Positions 1 to 12,400 of a DNA stretch of 64,000 bases are shown here, piece after piece. The stretch lies in NCBI GenBank assembly GCA_037176905.1, contig JBBBWG010003448.1, positions 40,263-104,262 of the forward strand, read 5' to 3'. Both the position numbers and the translations under genes were made by a program. Numbering within the stretch: position 1 is the first letter of the stretch; each line of letters starts with the position of its first letter. Origin of the DNA: Azolla pinnata. Lineage: Eukaryota > Streptophyta > Polypodiopsida > Salviniales > Salviniaceae. Below the pieces are notes generated by a model. The model ran no database searches. It was not told where the DNA came from and saw only the letters and a list, made by a program, of their open reading frames with translations.

Positions 1-1160
1 TCAACAACTATATTGTTGTTTATAGAAATCAAAGTCATAGCTTACAGGTGAAAATACATGTATGTATGCATATAACAATCCTTGACGAGCTATCATCCAT
101 CAACAAGCAGTTATCTTGTGAGCCTGATTTCTCGACCAAATCTGTCTCCAAAATTGTCACTCTCTTCGCCTCCATATTGGAAGCCATAGAATGTAACATT
201 CGCAAGCTTCTGGTTTTTGCAAACGCGAATGTAAGTTTGCAAACGCTATGCATTTTTTCCCCTTTTTCTTTTTAAGAATAATCATAAATGTTTTCCAGTT
301 TCTTATGAAATTTTTAGAAAAATTAATTTATATTTCTTTAAAATTGAAATATTTTATCAAATTTACAATTCTTTTGGTCAGAGTCATACTTTTGGTGATT
401 TATCATTCTTGAATGCTTGAATCATTCTCGATTGCGTTTGCGGCTTGCAAAAGTCTAGTTCGTTCTATGTCGGAAACGATTAATTGTATATCCTCCCCAA
501 CTAATAATCGAAAGCCAGCTGCTCTGCCGACATTAACTTATTTAAATTCGTTGCATTTTTTTTTCTGACTCAAATGATATATTATCGCATAAAAAACAAG
601 GCCGGGAAAACCTCTTTTTCATTCATTTATATACATATCGACTGTTTTATTAACTTATTAAAGTAGAGGGAGAATACCCAAAAAAACACCTGATCAATTT
701 ATAAATTGCATTTTAACGCCTACTAAAGATCAAGAATTACAAATTAATGCCTAATCTTATCTTCCACTAAAAATTGAACACCCGATGAATTCCGCTAGTA
801 TCGATTTTATTCCTGATCACTCCCCGCCAATCGATCGTAATCAACTCCCTTACTATATTCGACTAACAGAAGCTAGTAATTTCAGAATCTAACCGATCGG
901 TCGACGCGTTGATTCGGCGCGATAAAGTAATCGAGCGTTAATCGATCGGTGAATGCAACAGGAATTGAACTCTCACAACTGATCGATTCAGAACAATTGC
1001 ACGTTAATGTTTCCCCCCCGAAATCTTGTTTCCTTTTTTTCACTTCAGTTTTCAAATGTTTGGAAAATGCAGGTTTTCGAAGTCGGGGAGGAAATTTCAA
1101 AAATCAGAGCGAAGAGAAGAGAAGAGAAGAGAAGAGAAGAGCGCGTCTGTCGATCGATCG
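1..1160. other. Intergenic DNA upstream of NSE1; no gene seen
   Basis: AT-rich sequence without a convincing exon. The last 60 bases before the NSE1 start codon carry an AAGAG pentamer run (about 1108-1141), probably in the 5' leader, followed by CGATCGATCGATGG over the start codon. Small open frames here have no recognisable similarity and overlap one another on both strands. Confidence 0.5.
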
Positions 1161-3691
1161 ATGGCAGGGAAGCTCTGCCATCGCCATCACGCCTTCATCC
1201 AATCGCTCATGGCCCGGGGCCCGATCGCTGACACAGATGCCAAAGCCATGCTCGCACATCTCTGCCCTCAAGGTAGGTCCGCTCTCTCTCTCTTTCCCTC
1301 TTTCTCTTTCTTTCTTCTCGGACGCTGCTTTCGATGCAACGCCGTCAAATGTCTGAAAAATGCTCCGTAAGCGCCTCCGTCTGCGTCCATTTCGAGGTTT
1401 ATGCTCCGTCGAAGATGTTTCATGCAACTTCTAGTGAACTGTTTTCAGATAATTGAGAGGAATTCGTAAGGAAAGGCCTAAACTAAGATATATAACTTTG
1501 AATACCTTGGTGTTTCTCAGAGCTACTAGGCACGTATACTCCCCTGCCTGCGTCTATTTCCAGATTTATGTTCTGTTGAAGATGTTTCATGCAACTTTTA
1601 GTGAACTGTTTTCAGACAATCGAGAGGAATTCCTAAGGAAGGCCTAACCGAAGATAAATAAAATTTGAATATCTTGGTGTTTCTCAGAGCTACTAGGAAC
1701 GTATCCTCCCCTGCCTGATGAGCATCTCTTTGTGTATGTTTATTTCTGGTCATGACATCATCATGTCAAGACATGACTATTACGAATGTTTCTTGTTTAA
1801 GCACATGACTATGTGATTCTTTATTGTGCCAAGGTTTAGTGACTCTTGTTTATCAAGTCAAGTTATGGCAAGTGCTGTTGTTTATCTTGAACATTGAAGA
1901 CTGTGATGTGAAGATATGTCTGCAGTGTTGTCAGCATATGTATCATACCGTCAGATGTGAACGTGTGTTGTGCACATGGAGACACTGGTTTCTATTGTAT
2001 GACCTGAAGCCTTGTGATGCCGACTACGACCATAATGTGCATAGCGGCTTGTTATGTCTTACAATGTCGAGATACCAAGATCCTTTTGTTTATTCCATAC
2101 ATGATGGCTGGTGATTTCAAGATTTCAGTTATAGTTTGATCTTTGGACAAAGGAAGTAAATTCAATGTAGTCCTGAGGCTTTGTGACATGCTAACAGAAT
2201 CTCCTTTTCCTTTTCCTCAGGATCTGAGGAGTTATCACAATTTGTTGCAGCCATCAATAAAGAGCTGAACTTTTTACAGTTGGAAATTAGGGTTGCTACT
2301 AATCAGTATGATGGGAAACTTTACTATGGTATTGTTAATAAAGTTGGAAATGAACAGGCCAAGCTGGGAACACGATATACGCATGCTCAAATATCATTTT
2401 TTAAGGCCGTGGTGAGTTTAGTTTTTCTATGATCTTCAGGCACAGTATGGGAACATTTGATTGCACATAATGATCAAAGATACATTGCACAAAACTAACG
2501 AACAAAACACGTACGCATAAACCAAATGATTACAGGAAAGTATTGCTGACTCTATAGTCGGATCAATAAGGCCAACTTTTGGCCCTGCTCTACTGATGGG
2601 GCTTGCTGATTTCCATCCAAGCTTTACCATCAATTGTGCATCCTAGTAGGTTAGCCTAAAAAATATATACCTAACAATATCTAAGGAGACTAATGTTGCC
2701 AAAGGGAGTTTGTGGATTTTCTGCATACTCATTTGATACCACTATCTTAGTTGATGATTGATTACATTAGGAAGTACATTAATGCTGAGGAATCCCCTGA
2801 TGGTGGTAGCTGATTTGTGCTGCAATACTGGAGTATGCTATATTTTAATATTTGGTTTACGTTTCAGTTGGAGAGAATAATTCTTGATACTTCATTGGAA
2901 GGGAAGATATCAAGCATTCGAGCTCTTAATTTGCAATTGGATGCACAGGTATTTTTTTTCAACATATCTGCATATTCTCAGCTTTTCTCTTATCTGCTTA
3001 ATTTTTTCAGTGGCCCAAATTTTCTTATGCTAGAGTGATGAACGAGACAATCTAACACAAGCCCCAGTTTTAAGCCTGACTCTGGCACAGAGAGAGAAGA
3101 CCTTACAAGACCTTACACATGATCATTGGTTGAAATATTCAGCAGATGGAACGGTTGCCTTGGGTGTTCGGTCTTTCCTGGAGTTGTGGAATGTTTTCAA
3201 GAATTATGACGTTCCTATTTGTAGTGTTTGCAATGAAGCAGGAATAAAGGTATGCTTTTTTTCCAAGGTATCGTTTTATAGAGCAATTCTGTCCCTATTT
3301 TTTGGGTTGATTTGAAGTACTGTACAGGCCCAAGCATGTCAAAATGAGGAGTGTTCAGTGCGAATGCATGATTATTGCATTGAAAAGAAGTTCCATCGTG
3401 CAAGAGTATCTCTCTCTTTCTCTCCCCCTTCTCTCTCTCTATATATATACACATGTCAGCATACCTACTTGCTATCATGGATTGTCATAGATCTTTAGTT
3501 CTTATTTGTCTTAACAATTGACATAGGTACCAAGAGAATGCCCGCAATGTAAAACTGAATGGATCATAAATGGCGCTCGAGTTTCAGGAAGTGGGCCGGA
3601 AGCTAATGAAGTTTTTGAAGAACAACTCCCTAGTCCTTCACCAGGTTTGAGGAGGCTACGCAAAAGACACAAGGCACGTGATGACGATTGA
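1161..3691 (+). CDS. NSE1: NSE1, SMC5/6 complex RING-like subunit
   Basis: Six exons: 1161-1272, 2221-2411, 2868-2948, 3034-3249, 3328-3405 and 3527-3691, all with GT-AG introns and matching phases, giving 280 aa. The N-terminal winged-helix region includes the plant-type start MAGKLCHRHHAFIQSL and the QYDGKLYYGIVNKVGNEQAKLGT block. The C-terminal zinc-binding RING-like domain is C4HC3: Cys191/194, Cys204/209, His214/Cys217, Cys231/234, the NSE1 (zf-RING-like) pattern. In the SMC5/6 complex NSE1 pairs with NSE3 and NSE4 and supports ubiquitin ligase activity in chromosome maintenance and DNA repair in the nucleus. The start is the first ATG in frame and directly precedes the conserved N-terminus. 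A C-terminal tail of about 45 residues after the RING is basic at its end (RRLRKRHK) and looks longer than in Arabidopsis. Confidence 0.93.
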
Positions 3692-4540
3692 CCATTGGAT
3701 TCTCACCAGCTATATATGTTGCCTCTTCTATATTGCAATGTAAAATATTCTAGAGATCGTTTCTTGCACAAATGCACAGATTTTTCCGTCAGCATAAAAA
3801 AAATCATGTTTTAGATGCAATCTTTGAGGCAAATGGGATGATTTGTTCATCATCCCTCACTCTAATTCTGAGTGGTCACGGATATGTATTGATATCCAAG
3901 CTGAAGAGAGCATCTACAGTCTTTTTGGTCAACAATTTGTGCCTTGTATGTGCACAGCTGTTGTACTTGTATTGAATGCTTTTGATCTTCAGCTTTTTGA
4001 CAAGCTGTACATATATATCAACGTTCAACGAAGAGTGAACATTTCTTTGGAAGGTGCTGACGTATCCGATGCTTTGCCTCTCGCTCTACAGGTTTTGGTT
4101 TTCATGGTATATGTTATTATTGCCACCCGAATGTGCTCTCTTAATTGTGTTATCACCCGACTTTTGATGTGTCACATCGTTTAATTGTGTTCTGCGAAAT
4201 TTTAGTTCATTTTCCCTCTGAATGCACACAATGCGAATAAGAATTTATCATCAGATCTGTGGAATCTATGCCAACAACGCCTGATCTAACTTATGCCTTC
4301 TACTGGTTGTGCTGTTGCACACGGTTGGGCTACATTTACCACAGAAGTCTTGACAATCCTACAAAATGAGCAGAGGTACTTGCTTAGTGAAGCCAACAAA
4401 CAGTTTGCCTTCCAGTGATAATTGTTGCGAATGCTATCGATGCTACTCCCTGGTGAGAGAGCAGTTCCTGCCTTGATGATAGAAAACGGAGAATTAAAAA
4501 AATGCTGGGAAGAATGGTCAAAAGGCGATTAGAGGAAGAA
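3692..4540. other. NSE1 3' region and intergenic DNA
   Basis: Holds the presumed NSE1 3' untranslated region and spacer up to the tRNA. No exon with family similarity seen. Confidence 0.4.
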
Positions 4541-4611
4541 GCCACCAGCGAGGATCGAACTCGCGACCTTTCCCTTACGAAGGGAACGCACTACCACTGT
4601 GCTATGGAGGC
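4541..4611 (-). tRNA. tRNA-Thr (anticodon CGT)
   Basis: Read on the minus strand, the 71 bases fold as a full cloverleaf. The acceptor is GCCTCCA with TGGTGGC (one U-U mismatch at pair 4). The D arm is GCAC-AGTGGTA-GTGC. The anticodon arm is TTCCC-TTCGTAA-GGGAA with CGT in the loop. The T arm is GCGAG-TTCGATC-CTCGC. A-box and B-box (GGTCGCGAGTTCGATCCTC-like) promoters are present. A run of four T follows about 17 bases downstream on the minus strand as a possible Pol III stop. No intron. CCA is not encoded, as expected for a nuclear gene. Confidence 0.93.
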
Positions 4612-5220
4612 GTGTGATTACCTTTAGAAATTTATTTATATATATAATAGATAAGAACGACTCATGAATCAGTTCTACGTCCAAGATATCAACAGAAAGC
4701 TATCTTTTGATTTCTAAGAAAGAAATGATAAAACGTTTGTGAAACAATCCTCTGTAAGCAATTTTGCAGTTCTCGATTATCTTTGACAGTGTGGTCACCA
4801 ACCTGTTACTAAATCATTACATAACTTTTATGGCCTTTTCTGCCACTAGTTCAAGACGACCAATTCTGTTCATTACTAATACAAGTATATACTCGTTTAT
4901 TACCTGGCGAAGATTAAATAAGACGTTTAGCACACCATTTTCCCTCATCTTCGCAACATATTCTGTAACATACTCTCAAAGTATGACAACCAGATAGATA
5001 TGAAAATTACTTTTTTCTGAATTCAGCGGTGTAAGAGAAAAAGCAAAAATCTCTATTGATCTTCTCAGAAAAATCTCAAATGCCTCGTACTTAAAGATGT
5101 CTCACCAAACCACAATATCGAGAGATTAGAATTTTGTTCTTGAAATTCAATCAATAATTTGGGTGAAGAAAGGGAGGAAACAACACTACAGACTCAACAC
5201 AGGAATACCAGTAACAAACT
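4612..5220. other. Spacer between tRNA and eL18 3' end
   Basis: AT-rich, with no coding similarity seen. The part next to 5221 is probably the eL18 3' untranslated region. Confidence 0.4.
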
Positions 5221-7715
5221 CTACACCCTGTATCCTCTAGAGTTCCTGCGGCCACGAGCTTTCTCAAATTTCCTTCCTTTGGATCTTACATAGGGTTTGG
5301 CAGTGCTGTGAGGAACACCAGGAGCTCTTCCAAAATGCTTCACAGCCTCCCTGGCATTCTTAGGGCCTCTGAGAAGTATCTACATATTGCAAAAAACATG
5401 TTTCGGAGCTTTAAAAATATTACTAATTAACTGAAAGCATAAAAAGCTGCCAAAATCTGCCATAAAATTTACAGAAGCCTGCATCAATACAGAAAAAAAA
5501 ACTCTAATCTAAAAGCAGTTGAGGGACAGAATTTCCAAACCGTAGACACTATGACCTCACATAAAAGTCTTGGCAACACTTAAATACGCCACAATTAGAA
5601 AAATGTACCTTTTACTAGACAGAAAAATCTGATCAGCTGAAATAGATGCTGATAGGAACAGAAATTTGATAATGAATATCACCATCTGGGATAGAACTCT
5701 TGTAGATAGTCAACGTCAATGCCACAACCAGAATAATGCATATTTTCCTAAGCAGTCTGAACAGCTGAAATATATTCTGATGGATTACCAACAAAGAAAG
5801 AGAAGGTGTAATGATGTATCTGTTCCTAGATAGTCTTAATAGCGAAAATATATGTTGATGAATTTTAGAAGCTGATCAAATGTAAAGCTAATGCATTTCC
5901 TAAACATACCGTGTTAGATCCTGTAGGTGCTCTCAATGCAAGCTGATCAAACGTAAGGCACTCTCCACCAGCTTTGTGGATTCTTGCACGAGCAGTCTCG
6001 GTAAAGCGCAAAGCAGCTATGCTCAACTTGGGAAAGTCGTGTAGCCTCACATCATCTGTCACTGTTCCAACGACAACTGCAATTTTCCCATCCTACATAC
6101 AGATGAAAGGAGGGGTAAATGCAAGACCATAAAAAATTATGTACATTGAAGATGCATTTGCAAGGACATACACAACAAAACAGGTAATGTAGGGTTCTTT
6201 AGTTAAGGAATACATGAAAAAATACCTAGCAGTCTGTTCATAATACTTGCGAACCTGAGGGAGAACACCTAACAGAATGTGGTTTAACTCATCAGATACT
6301 ACCAGCTCGTGGATGATTCCCGGACAGATGCACTAGGTTTAAACTCAACGTGCAGCTCAGCATACAAAACTATCATCTCTTCATAATATGATTATTGCTA
6401 ATAAGTTCAATCATTTGATGATAATATAACAGGAACTAGACAATAAACCAAGATTGGGTGTTGTTAAGAGCAAAACAAATGGAAAGTGCGAAACTACCTT
6501 TCCCTCCATGTAGCGTTTGAGGCGTGAAAGAGAGAGGGGAGCTCTATTCGTTCTACTCATGAAAAGACGTTTAAGAATAACAGCATTGAAAGGACTGCCA
6601 GTTCTCCTCACCAGAAACCTGTAGAGCTATAAGAAACCATAGCAAAAACGAAGAATTACATTTGAAGGTCGATGGCTATACCAGAAGCAATAATCTTCTC
6701 TACCTTAACAACAAGCTTCAGGTAAACATTATCGCTCTTAGGAGCTGTACGCTTAGTCTTCTTGTTTCGTCCGCCGGCAGGCAAATCAATACCCTATAAA
6801 TCATCAAATTGGAAAATGACTGAGGTGGAAGGACAGTATCTATTAACGGATGATTTCACACTATTACGGGCCATTCCATGCTGGCAAACTCGTAAGATTA
6901 CAGTACAAAAACTTTGGATACACTATCACGTGGAAGCATTTATCATTAGACGAATCGAAAAAACAAAAGATCACGTTGTATACTTTCTACTTATGTATGA
7001 ATCGATGAGTTGCACTCGTGCAATTAAGTTTACATTGAAACCTAATTACAAAATCCACTGCCAACTTGACAATGACCAATTATATTAATGTGATCTCTGC
7101 GCTTCCTCACTATTAATTGTTGTGGCAAGATCCATCTGATCAAATTTCCACAGTTCAATTTCAAAGTTCCAATGCGACCAGTTGCTAGTAAACAAGAAAG
7201 CATTTCAAATGTTTTTGTTTCAGCCTCGACTTGGTGGAAAAGCAAAGGCCTTCGTCCTGAAATTGTCCTACTTTCGAGCCATACAAAAGGCAGGCATGCC
7301 TGATCTGAGGGAGATAAGCTGCCGATCATGCAAATGACAGATTTATTATGATTGACATGAGTCCGGAACACTTAATGCGAAACAATTTCGACGCCGGCCA
7401 TAGAAACGAGTAAGGGAGAGATGTTCACGGAAATTAGAAAGAAAGAAAGGAACAAAAAAACAAAAAAGCCTCCTCGTGAAGATACAGCCACCCAGCGCAG
7501 AGAAGAAACAACGAAGCCTTCAACGGAGAGGAAGGAACGGCTTACCATAGAGCACCGAAAGATCAGAAAGCAGGTGCAGTACAGACGGAACGCATTGGCA
7601 GGAGTTGAAGGTGCAGCGAAACGGGGCGAGGAAAACGGGAAAAAAAAAGAAAGAAAAACAAAAGGGGAGAAGACGGGATCGAAGAAGAGGAACGAGATGG
7701 TGCAGGACTTACCAT
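5221..7715 (-). CDS. RPL18: 60S ribosomal protein eL18 (L18)
   Basis: Five coding exons in transcript order: 7713-7715, 6704-6793, 6498-6626, 5910-6092 and 5221-5379. Their sum is 564 nt, or 187 aa, the usual plant eL18 length. Family blocks are plain: [20 protein letters not shown] near the start, [40 protein letters not shown] and the C-terminus [20 protein letters not shown]. The first coding exon contributes only the ATG, followed at once by gtaagt; plant ribosomal protein genes often carry this intron. The protein is a cytosolic large-subunit structural component. A telo-box lies about 95 bases upstream of the ATG, typical of plant ribosomal protein promoters. Confidence 0.96.
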
Positions 7716-7809
7716 GGAATCTGATCTGGAGCAGCTCGATCTTCCTGCGGGCGATGCTCGCGCCTTCGGCCGAAGCAGGAAGCAGAAGCCGTCTTCACAA
7801 CGCCGGTTC

Positions 7810-7818
7810 TAGGGTTTT
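7810..7818 (-). promoter_or_regulatory. Telo-box (AAAACCCTA) upstream of eL18
   Basis: The minus strand reads AAAACCCTA here, about 95 bases before the eL18 start codon. Telo-boxes at the 5' ends of plant ribosomal protein genes are a known expression element for growing tissue. The sequence match is direct; function here is inferred from position. Confidence 0.6.
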
Positions 7819-7839
7819 GCTCATGTGTGAACTTGGAAT

Positions 7840-8670
7840 GCATGGTACGCATCGCATGCATACATCGTGCATCATGTATGTATGTGCGCATGCATGGATG
7901 TTTGCGTATGTACGCATGCATATATGTATGTGCGCATGCGTGGATATGTGCGTATATACGCATGCATATATGCATGTGCGCATGCATGGATGTGCGCTTA
8001 TGTACGCATGCATATATGTATGTGCGTATGCATGGATTTGTGCGTATGTACGTATGCACATATGTATGTGCGCTGAATGAAGTATGCATGTATGTATTTG
8101 TGTACGTCTTGTAGGTACGTACGTACGTACGTATGTGTGTGTATGTATGCGTATGTACGTATGTGTGTGTACGTAGCTACGCATGTATGAAGGCATTGTG
8201 TGTGTCCGCATGCATATATACACAGATAGATACACATGTGTGTGATGCATGCACATATCAGCCTTTTTTTTTTCTCCTAAAATGTGAATGCATGCATGCA
8301 TGTATGTATGTGCTTGTATGGATCTATGTATGTATGTGTGCATGTACGTGCTTGTATATGTATGTGTGTGCAATGTATGTATGTATGTATGTGCTTGTAT
8401 GTATCTATGTATGTATGTGTGCATGCACGTGCTTGTATATTATGTGTGTGCAATGTATGTATGTGGTATGGTGCATGCATAAACACAGATAGATACACAT
8501 GTATATGGTGCATGTCCATATCTCTCTTACTATGTGAATGCATGCATGCATGTATGCATTCATTTATGTATGTGTATGTACGTATCTGCTTGTATGTATG
8601 TATGTATGTATGCGTGTGCATATGTATCATCTGTGTATCTATGTGTACTTGTGTGTTCATAACATGCATG
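7840..8670. repeat. Compound ATGT/ATGC/ACGT microsatellite, about 0.8 kb
   Basis: Almost the whole stretch is built from tetramers ATGT, ATGC, ACGT and GTGT, with a roughly 32-34 base higher-order pattern in the first third (for example GTGCGCATGCATGGATGTTTG). ATGCATGC palindromes recur. All six frames stay open over long distances because of composition, giving Cys/His/Met-rich frames that I treat as artefacts. It lies just upstream of the eL18 promoter. Confidence 0.9.
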
Positions 8671-9447
8671 TAGGTTTGCACACTACTCTCAGAATTTGAT
8701 CATGATGCCTTGTAATAAGCTGTTAGAAAAGATTTATTGGCATCTAAACTTCACAGAGTTAATGAATTGCAGCTAATAGGCTGGTGAAAGCAGTTGAGAG
8801 TTAATGAATTGCAGCTAATAACTTCACAGATGTTATGGAGTATGACGCGAAATTATCAAGAAAACTGCAAAGTGTGAATCATGCTAATACAAACAATAAA
8901 GCAAGAAAATCTTCAGCACCTTGAGGATATGAATATCTTCAGCACACAAAAACACAATTGGGCATCTCCAACTGATTCAAGACAATCACGTTTTACAACA
9001 GAGGTGCTGAATTCTTGTGGTCATTCTAGTCAATACTATGTCAAACCAGAATACATAATTGTATGGCTATAATCATTAGCGAGTCATTAATGATCCATTT
9101 ACTGTACAACCATCCCAAACTCAATATCTAACCTCACAGTCATAAATCTGGTCGATCTAGAGTCGTAGAAAGGTTATTGGAGCCTAATCATCCCAATGAT
9201 CATTTCTGAATAATTAGAGTTGTATACTAGACTGTGGCCATTATATTCCATAGTACTGTTCACTTGGGACAAAAGCTGATGCAATTCATCTGAAAATTAG
9301 AGATGACCTGAGGTAGAAATTGCAATACATGAGTGGTTTGATAATCCTAAACGCTATATTGGAGAACAGATTAGCTTGCCTCCTATAATCCTGTAATCTG
9401 ATGTAACCCAAATTTTTGGGTGCAGAGTGAATCATAATTTTCTGTTC
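8671..9447. other. Intergenic DNA, GCP2 3' side
   Basis: No gene recognised. A 20-base phrase (gttaatgaattgcagctaat) occurs twice at about 8758 and 8801. The right end probably includes the GCP2 3' untranslated region. Confidence 0.4.
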
Positions 9448-12400
9448 TTACATTTCCTGCCTACCACCTTGGAGCCCATGAGCTAAATTAGCTAGGTAAG
9501 GATCGGACTGCGAACCATTTGTCAGAAGAAGCACTAACTTGTTCAGTTCTTTGTCAAACTCTTCTTCAATTTTCCTGTGAGGAGTAACAACGTGAAAACA
9601 ATGAAAAAAGACATTCAAAGAAGAACAAAACTTGTGATTCAGGGGTGGCTTTACCCCAACGTTGTGCGAAAGGTCATCTCATCTGATGGATTAAACACCC
9701 TCCCTTGTCGGCTTCTTGAAGCTTTAATTGCCTTTGCTGATGTCTGCGTGTCTGTGAGGTCACCTGAGTTTATATCTGGGGTGAACATTGAAGGTATTAA
9801 CCACTGTGTTGCAGTTGCATATTGTAGGCAGATGGACTTCAGCTTCTCAATTTTCTGCACAGATGTGCTGACCAGTCACTCAAGTATATAGCATAACAAC
9901 AATCTTAATAGCAATCCAGTACAATTGTAAGAGTAAAGGAAGAACCTGCACTCACCCTAAGAATATTAAGCCAAAGCAAGAGACACTCTTTGAGGCATTT
10001 ATCCAAGAAAGAGTTATGTTGTGCTATCACCTGATCAAGAAAGTGAACTCCTGGCATTAGATAACATCCCCCCAAAACCCTAAACCACCTACGATGCTAC
10101 AAAAGACTCATCAACTAGCATTATTGACCTCATCGATGCTTTTTAGTGACTGCAGTTTTCCCTGCATCACGTGCCAGTTGGGCTCAATTACCTGCAATTA
10201 CCAACTGGTCAGTATTCCAATAATTTAAAAACTTACTTAGCTCAGCAAACAAATTGTCTATCCTTTTGAATAATACACGTTCAAAGAAGCTTAGTTCTTC
10301 CCTCAAATGCAGTTGGCTTGATTTCTATTTATTCTGAAGGTTTTACCGCTAATAAGTTTTCGTTCATATTTAAAACTTGACGTCTGCCACAATTCTGCCT
10401 ATAAAAAACACAGCGTCTCCTGTAATCATTTCTTATCTCAAATAAGAATACCTACAACATCTTCGTACCATTTTATATTCTAATAGCTGAACCCTTGATC
10501 TAACAATAACTGCAAACCTCACAATGGGATGCACCAGAATTCTAATGTTTGACTACAAGATTCCAAGAGATACAATTGTTTAATCATCATAGTCTGTTTC
10601 GGAATAGATATCCATGAGGAATTCTTAAAATGACCAGTTTATATTGTGTTTCTTCCTAGTGAGGATTTATAGAGAATGAATACAAAAAGCCAGGGATAAT
10701 CTTGACTAATGATTTAACCTGTTCTAAAAGAAAGTGCATATATGAACAAACACACTAATCCTGATATTTTCACTTCCAATACCTCAAATGTCAGATAATG
10801 TTCAAAAGTCTGGGTGAAATGTAGCATTCTTTGGCAAAGAACATAAGATTGTGGCATTAGTGTCCCAATAAACTGAAGTCCACGTGTTGCCTATATCAGA
10901 AGAAAACCAAATAAAGTCCAAAATCTTGAGCTCACAAGTTTGCTGAATTTTCACCAAAGAAAAGGCCTACCTTGTGCACTTGCCAAGTGCCACAAAGTTG
11001 TCGTTCAACATGCTTACAATGGAAGAGAAGTCTGAATAGAAGCTGGTACTTCATGAGTGCCTTCCTTGATATAACAAGTGACAAAGGCCATTGTACCTGT
11101 TTCCTTCCAAATTGAAACTCAGCCTTAAGCATAAACAATACCATCCGAAACAGCTAACTAACAGAATATTATGAACCTTATAATTCAAGGTGAACGTATC
11201 AAGGCCTGTTATAACTCCCGATGAAGCTTGGCTGAGAGCTGGATCTAAAGCCCCTGAATCTCCAAATTTTTCAACCCACAATGCATCTGAAATGCCATCA
11301 GCTCCAGCCTTGAGATTCTCAATATGTTTAAGTAGTGGTACTTCCTCCTACATATTCAGTACAATCTGTAAATACTGCCAAATAAGTTTACTATGAAATG
11401 AAGTTAGTAGTATACGAACTTAAGCACAGCTGTGAGATAGATTTCCCTCTTAATGGCTACTTGGCATAAAAAGTAAACCAGTAGCCACAGAAATATGTCT
11501 AATCTCTGTAGCACTACCCATTGATAATAAATATAACATACCACATTGCAAAACAAATCTTCGTAATAAGGATCTGATGCAGTAACCGAAGTACGTAATG
11601 CCAGGTCAAGGAGGGACTGCAATATGAAGAATATGTAGAAATTTTATAAGACATTGAGAAAGAAACCATTGATCTTATGATCAGTACATAATTTGCACTA
11701 GTGAGACCTCATCCAACCTGTAGCTTCTCCACTGATATTGATGATGGCCTCTTTGCTAGCTCATCTTTCGCAATATCCATGAAGTGAACAAGGAAGTCCC
11801 CCTATATTTAGAAAGCGACGACAAAAGTACAGCACTGAGAAACAACTGACAGAACTCAATGGAACTTGCCTGAGGTGCCTTGTGGATCAATTCACTTAAC
11901 TGAGATTTCATCAAAATCATATACCTGGTCTACCAAAAAATAGTGCTTTACGGAGCGGAGACGACCCATAAGGTCAAACTGGTTAACAAGTTCAAAACAG
12001 ATATCAGTGCACATGGATTGCCAAATACATGATAGTTTGATGATTCACAGTTTAGCTCACCTTTTGAACAATCAAGTTTAGAAGTTCTGCACTAGCAAAA
12101 TTGTATGCAACATTGATTCTCTCCAGATAATGGCGGGTCCCAGTGTTTGATTGTTTGGCATCGTCTGGGAACGGAATCTAAGTGAAGGAGAGAGGTGATA
12201 ATGTCATCCAAATGAGATAAGAACAAAAGAGTGGCCCGTGTAAATAGAGCTCTGTTATGTATAAGTCATCATTTGGATCATCATTACTGGAAGTTTGTAA
12301 CCAAGTGGGTGCACCTGTACACTGTGACCACATTCTCGCATTGCATTCAAGTACTTCCCAGTTGTAAGGATAGTCTCAGCGGCATTTGAGAGAAATCCGG

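Noticed and set aside
2536-2641. Exon-like segment in NSE1 intron 2 after an acceptor-like TTACAG
   Set aside because: The family sequence continues correctly from the exon at 2868, and this segment ends in stop codons without a needed match.
7709-8681. Several Cys/His/Met-rich open frames on both strands
   Set aside because: They are translations of the ATGT/ATGC microsatellite; both strands and several frames are open at once.
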